DNA from: an uncultured Lachnospiraceae bacterium | GTDB lineage: Bacteria > Bacillota > Clostridia > Lachnospirales > Lachnospiraceae | Direction: 5' to 3' | Length of the DNA: 13,322 nt | Assembly (NCBI GenBank): GCA_947594085.1 | Contig: CANQEB010000041.1 | Coordinates: forward strand, 1 to 13,322 | Shown: in pieces, positions 7,192 to 13,322 of the stretch | Numbering within the stretch: the first letter of the stretch is position 1 | Layout: every line of letters starts with the position of its first letter | Translations under genes and position numbers: made by a program | Notes under the pieces: model-generated | Told to the model about the DNA's origin: nothing | What the model saw: only the letters and a program-made list of their open reading frames with translations | Database searches by the model: none

Positions 7192-8892
7192 TCACCCGAT
7201 CCCGCTCTGGATCACTTCCCATACAGTGTCTTTCTGGTTCCCCAGCACCCACTCCGCAATGCCGCCAAGGTCATACTTGCCGACCAGAGCAGCGCGCGCA
7301 CCTACGGAGGCATCATCCTCGAGCCAAATCTGACAGAGTCTGCCCTGTTCGTCCGTCCATTCTGCGTACTGCTGTCCCGTGCTCTCATCGTATGCAGAAG
7401 ACACTCCTGCCGCCGCAACGATCTCATCCGCGCGCGCCATCGACACGGCCTCGCTCGTCACCTGCGACGTGCCGTCCTCGTTCGTCTGCGTATACCAGAG
7501 CCTTGAATAGAACGGAATCCCGCTGATCAGCTTCTCCTTTGGAACCTCAGTCAGCATGTTCTGGATCCCTGTAATCTCGAAGTCCATCGACGCTACGCTT
7601 CCCACAAGATCCGAGCCTGCGTAATGCTCATCGTATCCCATCACAATCACATAATCGCAGACGGCACCCAGCTCATCTCTGTGATAATGCCGCGAGAAGT
7701 CCATCGGAACCGGAACGTCCACCGAGAGTACGATCTGATTCTTTCGACACAAAATCGACAACTCACGCATGAATTGTGCGTAATCATATCCGGCCTCCTG
7801 CGCGATCCCCTCAAAATCGATGTTAATCCCATCAAAACCAAGCTCAAGTGCCTGATTCACCAAATAATTCTGAAGCATCTGCCGTGCCTGACGCGAAGCC
7901 AGAACCGCCGTCGTGCTGACATTTTCACTGAAATTGCTGACCAATGCCCATACCTGAAGCCCTGCCTTGTGTGCACGTTTCACATAGGAAGCATCCGCAA
8001 ACGACTGAACGTTTCCCTCATTATCGCTTAAGAAATACCACGTCGGCGAGATCACATTCACACCGGTCATACCTTTGATATCCTTTTTGATATCTGCATT
8101 CATCTCCGGATAATTAATCTGATGCCAGACAAGATTCACACGGCCATCCTGATGAATCGACGGGTATTCTGCCTGATAATAGGTGTCTGTCACTACGTTT
8201 TCATGTACCTTGCCCAGGCGGCTGTTTTTTACATATCCAATGTACCCGTCCGGCGTCACGATCTGCGACCACTTCTCCATCTGCTCCAGAACAGTGACCT
8301 TCGTTCCCTCTGTTATCTCCGTGAGGATTGGGCTCTTGATCCCACCCTGATAGCGCACCGCACTGCCGCGCTTCATCTCAGCCTGCTCGATCTGTGTACT
8401 GCCGAACGTAATAAGCACGCGCGAAGGTACATCAAACACTTCGCACTTCAAGTCAGAATACTGCTGCATAAAAGTCGCCGACAGAAACATCCCCGCAGAC
8501 GTCGTCTTCAGCACCTCATACCCCGCGTCGAAGCTCTCGCCATCCACAGTATACGCAGTGCTGTTCGGCGCAAATTCAAACACCTGCTCTGCTGTCGTGA
8601 ACAACAGCAACCCGGCAGACGCATCCCAATGGAATCGCGAATTCAACTCCCGCTGCACCAGTGTATAGTCGATATACACGCTTCCATCCAAAATCAACGC
8701 GCGCTCCTGCGCCACATGATCCTGCACGATCACGGCCGCCTCGTCCTCCCCGAGCACTCCGAAGTAATCCTCTGCACTCATATGTTTGCCGCTTGGCATA
8801 TACTTCACAATGCACACCACAATGATCGCGAGAATGCCAATCCCCGCAATCACTGCGGCGAGCAATTGAAATAGTCTGTCGTCTGATTTCAT
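7192..8892 (-). CDS. Membrane-anchored SH3 / glycoside hydrolase family 18 protein
   Basis: A 566-residue envelope enzyme likely to cleave peptidoglycan or a chitin-like glycan outside the membrane. Domains in order: a single N-terminal membrane segment (about residues 8-30); a region about 50-165 resembling the copper amine oxidase N-terminal (stalk) repeat seen in many Clostridial surface proteins; an SH3b-like domain about 174-227 (GSAVRYQGG to GYIGYVKNSRLG); then a GH18 barrel from about 250. The GH18 catalytic motif appears as FDGINIDFE, with E361 as the acid and D359 present; the first inner Asp of DGxDxDxE is Asn (N357). The MGYDEH motif at 418-423 also fits the spore-associated YaaH/SleL-type branch of GH18. 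ATG at 8892 is preferred because AAAGGGGAAG lies just upstream; a TTG at 8913 overlaps that site. The next gene is the PdaA-like deacetylase on the same strand, which supports a role in cortex or wall modification. Confidence 0.88.
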   Translation of the reverse strand: MKSDDRLFQLLAAVIAGIGILAIIVVCIVKYMPSGKHMSAEDYFGVLGEDEAAVIVQDHVAQERALILDGSVYIDYTLVQRELNSRFHWDASAGLLLFTTAEQVFEFAPNSTAYTVDGESFDAGYEVLKTTSAGMFLSATFMQQYSDLKCEVFDVPSRVLITFGSTQIEQAEMKRGSAVRYQGGIKSPILTEITEGTKVTVLEQMEKWSQIVTPDGYIGYVKNSRLGKVHENVVTDTYYQAEYPSIHQDGRVNLVWHQINYPEMNADIKKDIKGMTGVNVISPTWYFLSDNEGNVQSFADASYVKRAHKAGLQVWALVSNFSENVSTTAVLASRQARQMLQNYLVNQALELGFDGINIDFEGIAQEAGYDYAQFMRELSILCRKNQIVLSVDVPVPMDFSRHYHRDELGAVCDYVIVMGYDEHYAGSDLVGSVASMDFEITGIQNMLTEVPKEKLISGIPFYSRLWYTQTNEDGTSQVTSEAVSMARADEIVAAAGVSSAYDESTGQQYAEWTDEQGRLCQIWLEDDASVGARAALVGKYDLGGIAEWVLGNQKDTVWEVIQSGIG

Positions 8893-9021
8893 TTGCCGTA
8901 CTTCCCCTTTCAAAACAATCGTTCCGCGCCGTCTTTTTGGACGCGGTACCTCTTATCTAAAACATCTTATCATATCTTTGCGAAATCCGTCATGTTTTCC
9001 GAGATTATTTCATAAAAAAAT

Positions 9022-9069
9022 AAGAAAGTGCAATAAGGGAATACCAGTTTCGGCTGCTTTTCCTTTCTT
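9022..9069 (-). terminator. Possible weak intrinsic terminator after the 80-residue gene
   Basis: On the minus strand AAGAAAG (9063-9069, overlapping the stop codon) can pair with CTTTCTT (9022-9028), followed by ATTTTTTTA. The T-run is good but the stem is AT-rich with a loop of about 34 nt, so this is weakly supported. Confidence 0.3.
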
Positions 9070-9310
9070 AAGATTCCGTTTCCCCGGTGACTCTGATAAA
9101 ATGAATCTCCGTGATCCGGTCTGCCTCGTCTCCGACGAAATCACGCATATAAGCGGAATCCTCCGCAAACAGACATGCTTTGGTAATATCCTCCGCGCTG
9201 CTCGGATTATTTCCAAGATACAGATGTGTTCCTTCTCTTTCGTAGTTTTGCAGTTCCTTTAGCAGAGCATTCATCTGATACGTATGCGTTTTGTGTCTTT
9301 TCTTGTTCAA
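9068..9310 (-). CDS. Small protein of unknown function, TTG start
   Basis: An 80-residue soluble protein that I cannot assign to a named family. It has a very basic beginning (NKKRHKTH), a helix-like stretch (MNALLKELQNYEREGTHLYL), and a mixed C-terminal half with EDSAYMRDFV and ITEIHFIRVTG. Small proteins with this kind of order (helix, GxxLYLxxxPSS, EDxAYMRD) are, as I recall, common in Lachnospiraceae, but no function is known to me. The TTG at 9310 is chosen because AAGGAG lies four bases upstream; the first ATG at 9274 has no ribosome site. The spacing is short, which together with TTG suggests modest expression. A minus-strand TATAAT at 9372-9377 may be its promoter, though the -35 is poor. 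No membrane segment or signal peptide is present. Confidence 0.6.
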   Translation of the reverse strand: MNKKRHKTHTYQMNALLKELQNYEREGTHLYLGNNPSSAEDITKACLFAEDSAYMRDFVGDEADRITEIHFIRVTGETES

Positions 9311-9371
9311 TTTGCTCCTTCATGCACCGCACAGGTCCCGGAGGTGTGATTCTGTTTCAAAAACGTGATAT

Positions 9372-9377
9372 ATTATA
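9372..9377 (-). promoter_or_regulatory. Candidate -10 box for the 80-residue gene
   Basis: A perfect TATAAT on the minus strand, about 60 bp before the TTG start at 9310. The hexamer 17 bp upstream (CTGCAT) is a poor -35, so the gene may also depend on the stronger promoter at 9603-9631. Confidence 0.35.
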
Positions 9378-9478
9378 GGATAACCGTTTATGCAATGCAG
9401 ATTTCAGTTTATAAATAATTTACTTGCGCAAAATACAGAAATTGATTATAATGCGTAAAAGAAGTTCGAAAGGGATAC

Positions 9479-9597
9479 AAAAAAGTCATTTTCAGGGTAT
9501 GTACAGTGACCCGACGCTCAGACGACGCCGGTCAAAATCATGTGTTTCTGATTATCCTCCTTTCCTATGATTTATTGTTTTTGTATAACCTTTCTGT
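9479..9597 (-). ncRNA. Candidate small RNA or gene relic downstream of an orphan promoter
   Basis: The minus-strand transcript expected from the 9603-9631 promoter begins near 9596. It carries a strong AAAGGAGG (9556-9563) but no reasonable reading frame follows: the first ATG is 14 nt away (9541-9539) and opens only seven codons. A hairpin with TGACCG/CGGGTCA arms (one bulge) comes next, and a six-T run (complement of 9479-9484) after that. This could be a short regulatory RNA of about 115 nt, a leader of the 80-residue gene, or a remnant of a lost gene. Nothing else is seen in 9311-9804 apart from promoters. Confidence 0.35.
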
Positions 9598-9602
9598 TGT
9601 AT

Positions 9603-9631
9603 ATTATAATTAATATGAGTATATTTATCAA
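9603..9631 (-). promoter_or_regulatory. Strong left-facing sigma-A promoter without an obvious gene
   Basis: On the minus strand TTGATA (9626-9631) and a perfect TATAAT (9603-9608) are separated by 17 bp. The bases just upstream of the -35 are A-rich on this strand (complement of the T-runs at 9634-9652), like an UP element. It points away from mecA; the nearest reading frame downstream starts almost 300 nt later. Confidence 0.7.
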
Positions 9632-9722
9632 GTGTTTTTTTATCTTTTTTGAAAAAACTCTTTTGTAGCTTTTATATATCACCAGATGGAATCGCGTGGC
9701 TGAACTGTAACATTTTATCTAC

Positions 9723-9752
9723 TTTACATATCGGCCTGTTTGCGTATATAAT
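9723..9752 (+). promoter_or_regulatory. mecA promoter
   Basis: TTTACA (9723-9728) and a perfect TATAAT (9747-9752) are 18 bp apart. Transcription would begin near 9759, leaving a leader of about 45 nt that ends in the AAGGAAG ribosome site at 9791-9796. Confidence 0.78.
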
Positions 9753-9804
9753 AGTAGTGACAATAGTGTTTCTTTAGATTTTCACCGGGTAAGGAAGTGA
9801 TTGA

Positions 9805-10578
9805 ATGAAGATTGAAAAAATCAATGACAGGCAAATTCGCTGCACCCTGACAAGAGAAGATCTTGCAAACAGAGAAATCAAGCTGAGCGAACTCGCATAC
9901 GGTTCGGACAAAGCCAAAGCGCTTTTCCAGGACATGATGCAAGTCGCCGCACAGGATTTTGGTTTTGAAGCGGACAATACTCCGCTTGTCATAGAAGCAG
10001 TTCCGGTCTCCATCGACTCACTGATTCTGATCATCACGAAGGTCGATGATCCGGAGGAACTCGATACCAGATTTTCGCGATTTTCGCCGGAGGATCCCTC
10101 GCAGACAGAGGGCTATTCCTTCTCCGATCTCAAGGACCGGATCGAAGGGGCCGACGATATCCTCGGCCTGATCAAGAAGATTTCAGAGGCGCGCAAGCGT
10201 GCCGCGCAGCAGGCGCAGAAGCAGACGCAGCAGGCGGAAGCCTCCCAGTCCGATTCCGTCGAAGAGGACGATGAGGTGCGCAAACTGACACGCTTCTATC
10301 TGTTCCAGTCACTCGATGACGCGATTCGCGCTGCCGGCGTTCTCGGTACGGTCTATGACGGCCCGAACACGCTGTACAAGAATCCTGAGAACGGCGAGTA
10401 CTATCTTCTTCTGGAGAAGGCGGAGAGCTCTGCGGAACAGTTTAATAAAATCTGCAATGTTCTGTCCGAGTATGCCTCCTCCTGCAAGTTCACGCCTGGC
10501 TTGGATGCGCACTTCTCTGAGCACATGGAAACGATCCTCGCAGATCACGCATTGCAGAGCCTGTACGAGCTGAGATAA
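9805..10578 (+). CDS. mecA: Adaptor protein MecA
   Basis: MecA is the adaptor that binds specific proteins and delivers them to the ClpC-ClpP protease in Firmicutes; in Bacillus it targets ComK and also assembles the ClpC hexamer. This 257-residue protein has the typical N-terminal domain (MKIEKINDRQIRCTLTREDL to about residue 95), including ELAYGSDKAKALFQDMM. A Gln/Ala-rich, then acidic linker lies at about 129-157. The C-terminal ClpC-binding domain (about 159-257) contains YLFQSLDDAIRAA, GTVYDGPNTLYKNPENGEYYLLL and the final SEHMETILADHAL. Bacillus MecA is about 220 residues; the longer length here is due mainly to the linker. ATG at 9805 is preceded seven bases upstream by AAGGAAG. It is monocistronic: its own promoter sits at 9723-9752 and a terminator follows at 10603-10632. 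Which substrates it feeds to ClpC in this organism is unknown. Confidence 0.94.
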   Translation: MKIEKINDRQIRCTLTREDLANREIKLSELAYGSDKAKALFQDMMQVAAQDFGFEADNTPLVIEAVPVSIDSLILIITKVDDPEELDTRFSRFSPEDPSQTEGYSFSDLKDRIEGADDILGLIKKISEARKRAAQQAQKQTQQAEASQSDSVEEDDEVRKLTRFYLFQSLDDAIRAAGVLGTVYDGPNTLYKNPENGEYYLLLEKAESSAEQFNKICNVLSEYASSCKFTPGLDAHFSEHMETILADHALQSLYELR

Positions 10579-10602
10579 ATCTGTACCACACAAGAATATG
10601 GC

Positions 10603-10635
10603 GAACCCGTCCGATCTTTTTCGGGCGGGTTCTTT
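10603..10635 (+). terminator. mecA terminator
   Basis: A 12-bp stem with one T:G wobble, GAACCCGTCCGA at 10603-10614 against TCGGGCGGGTTC at 10621-10632, encloses a 6-nt T-rich loop and is followed by TTT. The right arm ends exactly where the 24-bp tandem repeats begin. Confidence 0.82.
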
Positions 10636-10705
10636 GCGTCGCCCGAAAGGACTAGCTTCGCGTCGCCCAAAAGGACTAGCTTCGCGTCGCCAGCGGTCGG
10701 CTTTC
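10636..10705. repeat. 24-bp tandem repeat, two near-identical copies plus a degenerate third
   Basis: Unit 1 (10636-10659) and unit 2 (10660-10683) differ at a single base; both read GCGTCGCCC, then AAAGGACTAGCTTC. A third, diverged copy (10684-10705) begins GCGTCGCC and ends GGCTTTC. The array lies between the two terminators of the convergent mecA and nrdD genes. Because 24 is a multiple of three it creates a repeating octapeptide in one frame, but no ribosome site supports translation. Confidence 0.75.
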
Positions 10706-10731
10706 GTATACAGATTTCCACGAAAGAAACT

Positions 10732-10762
10732 GCCGCAGGATCTAAAAGGGAAATCCTGCGGC
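10732..10762. terminator. Terminator hairpin between mecA and nrdD, mainly serving nrdD
   Basis: A perfect 10-bp stem, GCCGCAGGAT (10732-10741) with ATCCTGCGGC (10753-10762), 11-nt loop, extendable past one T-T mismatch. On the minus strand it is followed by AGTTTCTTTC, a fair T-rich tail, so it would stop nrdD transcripts about 40 nt after the stop codon. On the plus strand TGTCTCTT follows, so it may back up the mecA terminator. Confidence 0.75.
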
Positions 10763-10799
10763 TGTCTCTTATATGAGTAGGTTTTAGAAATATGGCAAT

Positions 10800-12995
10800 T
10801 TATGCATTTGACACGAGCTGATCGACGTAGCGCTTGATATTGGAAGCGTTCACATACTTGTCGACAACTCCATCGTGCAGCACGATCAACGTCGGCGCCT
10901 GCATGATTCCGTACTGACTGACAAGATCCAGATTCTCCTCCGCATCCACCACCTCGTACGGCTCATCCTTGAGCATCTCCTTGGCGATCTTGCAATTCGG
11001 GCAAGTCTTCGTCGTGAACAGGAAGCGCGTCGCATGAGTGCCCGTATCCTGCGCATCCATGATTGACTGCGTTCCGGCTGCCGCCGTCTGCACAGAAGCC
11101 GATGCTGTCTCCTGAGCCTTTGCGGTCTGCGCGGAAGCCTCCGGTGCTGTCTTCTGCGCTTTCTGTCCGGCAGCCCCGTCCGTCTCCGACACCGTCACAT
11201 TGACACCCGCGCGGTACATCGGCTGATCCTCCACCACCACGCCGTTTCTCTTCAGGCGGGAATTCTGGATATCGTAGAGCTTACGGTCCGCGTACTCCTG
11301 TGTCTTACCGTCGTTCCAGTTCTGCACCGGACGATAATAACCGGTAATCCTGCTGTAGACCTCCGTCGGCTGTCCGCAGATCGGACAGATCTTCTGCTCA
11401 CCGTCAAGATACCCGTGATCCTTGCAGATCGAGTAGGTTGGCGACATCGTGTAGTACGGAAGCTTGTAGTTCTCGGCGATCTTGCGCACAAGGTTCGCCG
11501 CCGCCTTCCAGTCTGGAAGCCGCTCACCCAGGAACGCATGGAATACGGTCCCGGAAGTGTAGAGCGTCTGCAGCTCGTCCTGAATGTCAAGCGCATCGAA
11601 GATATCCGCCGTGTAGTTCACCGGCAGGTGCGAGCTGTTCGTATAATAAGGCGTCTTGTCCTGCGTGGAAGCCGCATCCGGCTTCACCGCACCGGCCTCT
11701 CCGCCCGCCGTGATGATCTCCGGCCAACGCGCCTTGTCATGCTTCGCCAAACGGTAGGTCGTGGACTCCGCCGGCGTCGCCTCGAGATTGTAGAGGTCGC
11801 CGTACATCTCCTGATAAGTCACCAGGCGCTCTCTCATGTGATTCAGCACATCCTTCGCGAACTGCTGCGTCTCTGGATGCGTCAGATCCTTGCGCAGCCA
11901 GTTGGCATTCAGGCCGGCCTCGTTCATGCCGATCAGGCCGATCGTCGAGAAATGATTGTCGAACGAGCCGAGATAGCGCTTCGTATACGGATACAGACCC
12001 TCGTCGAGCAACTTCGTGATGACTTCCCTCTTGATCTTCAGGGAACGCGCGGAAATGTCCATCATGTGGTCGAGTCTGCGGTAGAAGTCCTTCTCATTCG
12101 AGGCAAGGTAAGCGATGCGCGGGATGTTGATCGTCACCACGCCAACGCTGCCCGTGCTCTCGCCCGAGCCAAAGAAACCACCCATCTTCCTGCGCAGCTC
12201 GCGCAGATCCAGACGCAGACGGCAGCACATGCTGCGCACGTCGCTCGGCTGCATATCGCTGTTGATATAGTTCGAAAAATACGGGGTACCGTACTTTGCT
12301 GTCATCGTGAAGAGAAGCTTGTTGTTCTCCGTCTCGGACCAGTCAAAATCCTTCGTGATTGAATAGGTAGGAATCGGATACTGGAAGCCACGCCCCTGCG
12401 CGTCGCCCTCGATCATCGTCTCGATGAAGGCCTTGTTGATCATATCCATTTCCTTCTTGCAGTCCTTGTAGCAGAAATCCATCTCCTTGCCGCCCACGAT
12501 CGCCGGCAGCTCTGCCAGGTCGTTCGGGACAGTCCAGTCGAGCGTGATGTTCGAGAACGGCGCCTGCGTGCCCCAGCGGCTCGGCGTGTTCACGCCGTAA
12601 ACAAACGACTCGATGCACTTCTTAACCTCCGGATAGCTGAGATTGTCCACCTTCACGAACGGAGCAAGGTAGGTGTCAAACGACGAGAACGCCTGCGCGC
12701 CCGCCCATTCATTCTGCATGATGCCAAGAAAATTCACCATCTGATTGCACAGCACAGACAGATGCTTCGCCGGAGCCGAAGTGATCTTCCCCTTGATCCC
12801 TCCGAGACCCTCCTGGATGAGCTGCTTCAAAGACCAGCCCGCACAGTATCCGGTCAGCATCGAAAGATCGTGAATGTGGATGTCCGCATTGCGGTGTGCG
12901 TCCGCGATCTCCTGATCGTAGATCTCAGACAGCCAGTAGTTCGCCGTCACCGCACCGGAATTGCTCAGGATCAGACCGCACCGAGGTGACAACAC
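10800..12995 (-). CDS. nrdD: Anaerobic (class III) ribonucleoside-triphosphate reductase with C-terminal thioredoxin-like domain; 5' end missing
   Basis: NrdD makes dNTPs from NTPs without oxygen, using a glycyl radical installed by the activase NrdG. Clear NrdD sequence runs from GLILSNSGAV through IHIHDLSMLTGYCAGW (C51 in this frame), QNEWAGAQAFSSFDTYLAPF, the active-site region MCCRLRLDLRE (C257/C258), the C-terminal zinc-type CPIC, and the glycyl radical segment RITGYYRPVQNWNDGK (G552). Then comes an Ala/Gln/Thr-rich linker (about 600-652) and a redoxin domain with TTKTCPNCKIAK (C665, C668) and a QAPTLIV cis-Pro loop. Known: many class III enzymes use formate; some use thioredoxin or glutaredoxin, and a tethered redoxin fits the latter. 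Odd: homology begins abruptly near base 12977. The ATP-cone and start of the barrel (about 120-150 residues, from my memory of the family) are absent, an in-frame TGA lies at 13008-13010, and the first possible GTG (12995) has no ribosome site. No nrdG follows; mecA is convergent downstream. Identity is firm; whether the protein is made is doubtful. Confidence 0.9.
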   Translation of the reverse strand: MLSPRCGLILSNSGAVTANYWLSEIYDQEIADAHRNADIHIHDLSMLTGYCAGWSLKQLIQEGLGGIKGKITSAPAKHLSVLCNQMVNFLGIMQNEWAGAQAFSSFDTYLAPFVKVDNLSYPEVKKCIESFVYGVNTPSRWGTQAPFSNITLDWTVPNDLAELPAIVGGKEMDFCYKDCKKEMDMINKAFIETMIEGDAQGRGFQYPIPTYSITKDFDWSETENNKLLFTMTAKYGTPYFSNYINSDMQPSDVRSMCCRLRLDLRELRRKMGGFFGSGESTGSVGVVTINIPRIAYLASNEKDFYRRLDHMMDISARSLKIKREVITKLLDEGLYPYTKRYLGSFDNHFSTIGLIGMNEAGLNANWLRKDLTHPETQQFAKDVLNHMRERLVTYQEMYGDLYNLEATPAESTTYRLAKHDKARWPEIITAGGEAGAVKPDAASTQDKTPYYTNSSHLPVNYTADIFDALDIQDELQTLYTSGTVFHAFLGERLPDWKAAANLVRKIAENYKLPYYTMSPTYSICKDHGYLDGEQKICPICGQPTEVYSRITGYYRPVQNWNDGKTQEYADRKLYDIQNSRLKRNGVVVEDQPMYRAGVNVTVSETDGAAGQKAQKTAPEASAQTAKAQETASASVQTAAAGTQSIMDAQDTGTHATRFLFTTKTCPNCKIAKEMLKDEPYEVVDAEENLDLVSQYGIMQAPTLIVLHDGVVDKYVNASNIKRYVDQLVSNA

Positions 12996-13322
12996 ATTGT
13001 TCTGGGATCAAAGCAATTGGCAGAGCCTTTGCCACCGTCATCATAGCATCAAGACACGCAAGGAAGATCACACTCCTGAGTACAAATACTGATGGTAGAC
13101 TGAGAAACTGAGCCCCGCCCCGCGGGTTCGCTTTTATCTGCGAAAGCAAAATAAAGACCGTCGCCCCCTCCCGTGAAAATTTTCGCAAATTTGAAAGGCC
13201 GGGGGTGTCCGGGTCCCTGACAACAGGCGATTTTACAGCAGCGGTTTTACAAGGATACTTCAAAAAACACCGAATTTTCGTAATTTCCGGATATCCATTG
13301 TGTAAATCACGCTGCTTACATA
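12978..13322. other. Sequence replacing the 5' end of nrdD; no supported gene
   Basis: From about 12978 to the window end the sequence encodes none of the N-terminus expected of nrdD in any frame on the minus strand. A minus-strand frame stays open from 13263 into nrdD but lacks a ribosome site and resembles no family I know. The stretch is uneven in composition: GC-rich at 13112-13126 (with the palindrome CCCGCGGG at 13119-13126) and again near 13194-13220, with AT palindromes GAAAATTTTC (13175-13184) and CAAATTTG (13186-13193) between. It could be the end of an integrated element, a rearrangement breakpoint, or an assembly join. No transposase, terminal inverted repeat or attachment site could be identified. 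Confidence 0.5.

Noticed and set aside
8122..8874. Plus-strand reading frame (250 codons) opposite the GH18 gene
   Set aside because: It is a shadow of the SH3/GH18 coding sequence with no ribosome site or family resemblance.
8924..8946. Hairpin CCGCG/CGCGG in the leader of the GH18 gene as a terminator or riboswitch
   Set aside because: The stem is only about 7 bp with a wobble, no T-run follows on the transcribed strand, and no riboswitch consensus is recognisable.
10636..10705. CRISPR array
   Set aside because: The 24-bp units are directly adjacent with no spacers, only two are well conserved, and no cas gene is present.
10598..10780. 60-codon plus-strand frame spanning the 24-bp repeats
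   Set aside because: It starts just before the mecA terminator, has no ribosome site, and its repeated octapeptide simply reflects the DNA repeat.
11415..12362. Long plus-strand reading frame (315 codons) opposite nrdD
   Set aside because: The minus strand here encodes unmistakable NrdD; the antisense product is Arg/Leu/His-rich with no recognisable motif.
12925..13263. Minus-strand frame of 112 codons running from the flank into nrdD
   Set aside because: It reads nrdD in the wrong frame at its end, lacks a ribosome site, and matches no family I know. A short VVTSV resemblance to the missing NrdD residues does not extend further, so it was not taken as proof of a simple frameshift.

Overview
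The window looks like a chromosomal piece from an anaerobic, low-to-moderate-GC Firmicute, most likely in or near the Lachnospiraceae (Clostridia). The evidence is the gene content: a MecA adaptor, an oxygen-sensitive class III ribonucleotide reductase fused to a thioredoxin-like domain, a PdaA-type peptidoglycan deacetylase, an SH3/GH18 glycosidase and a clostripain-family (C11) secreted protease. Shine-Dalgarno sites are strong (AAGGAG-like) and intergenic DNA is AT-rich with sigma-A type promoters. The assignment is inference from family distribution; no rRNA or tRNA gene is present to anchor it.

Layout. (1) 1-370: the 3' part of proC on the plus strand, ending in a terminator whose stem starts inside the last codons. 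(2) 371-514: a short convergent gap with a degenerate 40-bp direct repeat. (3) 515-5277, minus strand: a two-gene secreted-protein operon, a small exported protein followed 35 nt later by a 1332-residue C11 protease with a long repetitive tail. (4) 5487-6120, minus strand: a self-contained RelB/RelE-type toxin-antitoxin cassette with its own promoter, palindromic operator candidates, ATGA gene overlap and intrinsic terminator. (5) 6145-8892, minus strand: an SH3/GH18 membrane-anchored glycosidase and a PdaA-like deacetylase, probably acting on cell-wall or spore-cortex peptidoglycan. (6) 9068-9310, minus strand: a small uncharacterised protein. (7) 9311-9804: a gene-poor AT-rich interval with two strong back-to-back promoters, one for mecA (+) and one facing left (-) that leads into a possible small RNA or gene relic. 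(8) 9805-10578, plus strand: mecA, followed by two hairpin terminators with a 24-bp tandem repeat between them. (9) 10800-12995, minus strand: nrdD with a C-terminal thioredoxin-like domain. (10) 12978-13322: sequence that interrupts the 5' end of nrdD and does not encode its expected N-terminus.

Functional picture. Most of the window handles the envelope and the outside of the cell (protease, partner protein, deacetylase, glycosidase) or housekeeping (proline synthesis, ClpC adaptor, anaerobic dNTP synthesis). The points most worth a second look are the broken nrdD 5' end and its foreign-looking flank, the orphan left-facing promoter at 9603-9631, the repeated tail of the C11 protease, and the redoxin fused to NrdD. 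I did not find a convincing new multi-gene defence or biosynthetic system.
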